Made by a program: the position numbers and the translations under genes. Under the pieces are notes generated by a model. The model ran no database searches. It was not told where the DNA came from and saw only the letters and a list, made by a program, of their open reading frames with translations. From Tateyamaria pelophila (lineage in GTDB: Bacteria; Pseudomonadota; Alphaproteobacteria; Rhodobacterales; Rhodobacteraceae): DNA of 64,000 nt. The stretch spans positions 29,745 to 93,744 of the forward strand of contig NZ_JAIMIA010000007.1 in NCBI RefSeq assembly GCF_019966495.1, written 5' to 3'. Below are positions 63,930-64,000 of the stretch, one piece after another; within the stretch, counting starts at the first letter, position 1, and each line of letters begins with the position of its first letter.

Positions 63930-64000
63930 GCAACCCCACGTCTGGAAATTCGGATTTGGCATGATCACGCATCCTGGCATTCCCATTTGATATAGGCCTT
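63927..64000. mobile_element. Probable end of an insertion element (IS21-like) inside g13
   Basis: After the g13 break the sequence no longer codes. It holds two related direct copies, ATTCGGATTTGGCAT (63948-63962) and ATTCCCATTTGATAT (63979-63993), 11 of 15 identical and 31 bases apart. TGGCAT also recurs at 63957 and 63975. Terminal repeats of this kind mark IS21-family ends, and the break begins with TG. No transposase is visible because the window ends, so the call rests on pattern only. Confidence 0.45.

Noticed and set aside
63648..63993. A simple frameshift in g13 rather than an insertion
   Set aside because: Neither of the other two frames after 63927 resembles the g13 continuation, and both stop within the window. 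Only 74 bases are visible, so this is not excluded outright.
1..64000. CRISPR arrays, rRNA genes and replication origins
   Set aside because: No regularly spaced identical repeats, rRNA-like sequence or clusters of DnaA-type boxes were noticed on reading.

Overview
The window looks like a chromosomal segment of a marine Rhodobacterales (Roseobacter-group) alphaproteobacterium. The evidence is a high-GC genome, a gene transfer agent (GTA) head-tail cluster of the Rhodobacter type, a form I aerobic CO dehydrogenase (cox) operon, a monomeric NADP isocitrate dehydrogenase, a ribosomal protein L9 with a long acidic tail, and many ABC uptake operons. No rRNA, tRNA or CRISPR array was seen.

Layout. 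(1) 1-4315: a sugar/polyol ABC importer operon entered inside its binding-protein gene, with two permeases, an oxidoreductase and an ATPase. (2) 4606-9746: icd, then on the minus strand a lipocalin lipoprotein, a META-domain protein and an L,D-transpeptidase. (3) 9920-23065: a complete myo-inositol regulon. iolG, an iolJ-like aldolase, iolB, iolC and iolD lie on the minus strand. Two further Gfo/Idh/MocA dehydrogenases, an iolE-type isomerase/dehydratase and an inositol-type ABC importer lie on the plus strand. A LacI-family regulator sits inside. Two nearly identical 16-bp palindromes, one in each divergent control region, tie catabolism and uptake to that regulator. (4) 23093-25791: a PhyH-type dioxygenase and an MmgE/PrpD protein. 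(5) 26288-34952: an MHYT-LytTR membrane regulator followed by coxMSLDEF, a candidate 35-codon ORF, and coxG. (6) 35072-42390, minus strand: a seven-gene operon (lacI regulator, PotDBCA-type importer, nucleoside hydrolase, adenine deaminase) that reads as purine nucleoside uptake and salvage. (7) 42674-46144: trigger factor, a lipoprotein with a JAMM metalloprotease motif, and rpsF-rpsR-rplI. (8) 46388-48971: a small membrane protein, a YceI protein and a cytochrome b561-YceI fusion. (9) 49139-54610: fabD-fabG-acpP-(acetyltransferase)-fabF-mltG. (10) 54890-63929: GTA genes g1 to g13, with a CtrA-like site, a strong sigma-70 promoter and an intrinsic-terminator-like hairpin upstream.

The GTA cluster breaks off inside g13. 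The reading frame stops after about 93 codons, and the last 74 bases contain degenerate direct repeats and do not resume g13 in any frame. This fits an insertion-element end. The other observations most worth follow-up are the candidate LytTR direct repeats in front of coxM, the serine in the CoxL active-site loop, the small ORF before coxG, the JAMM lipoprotein, and the leader hairpin of the GTA operon.
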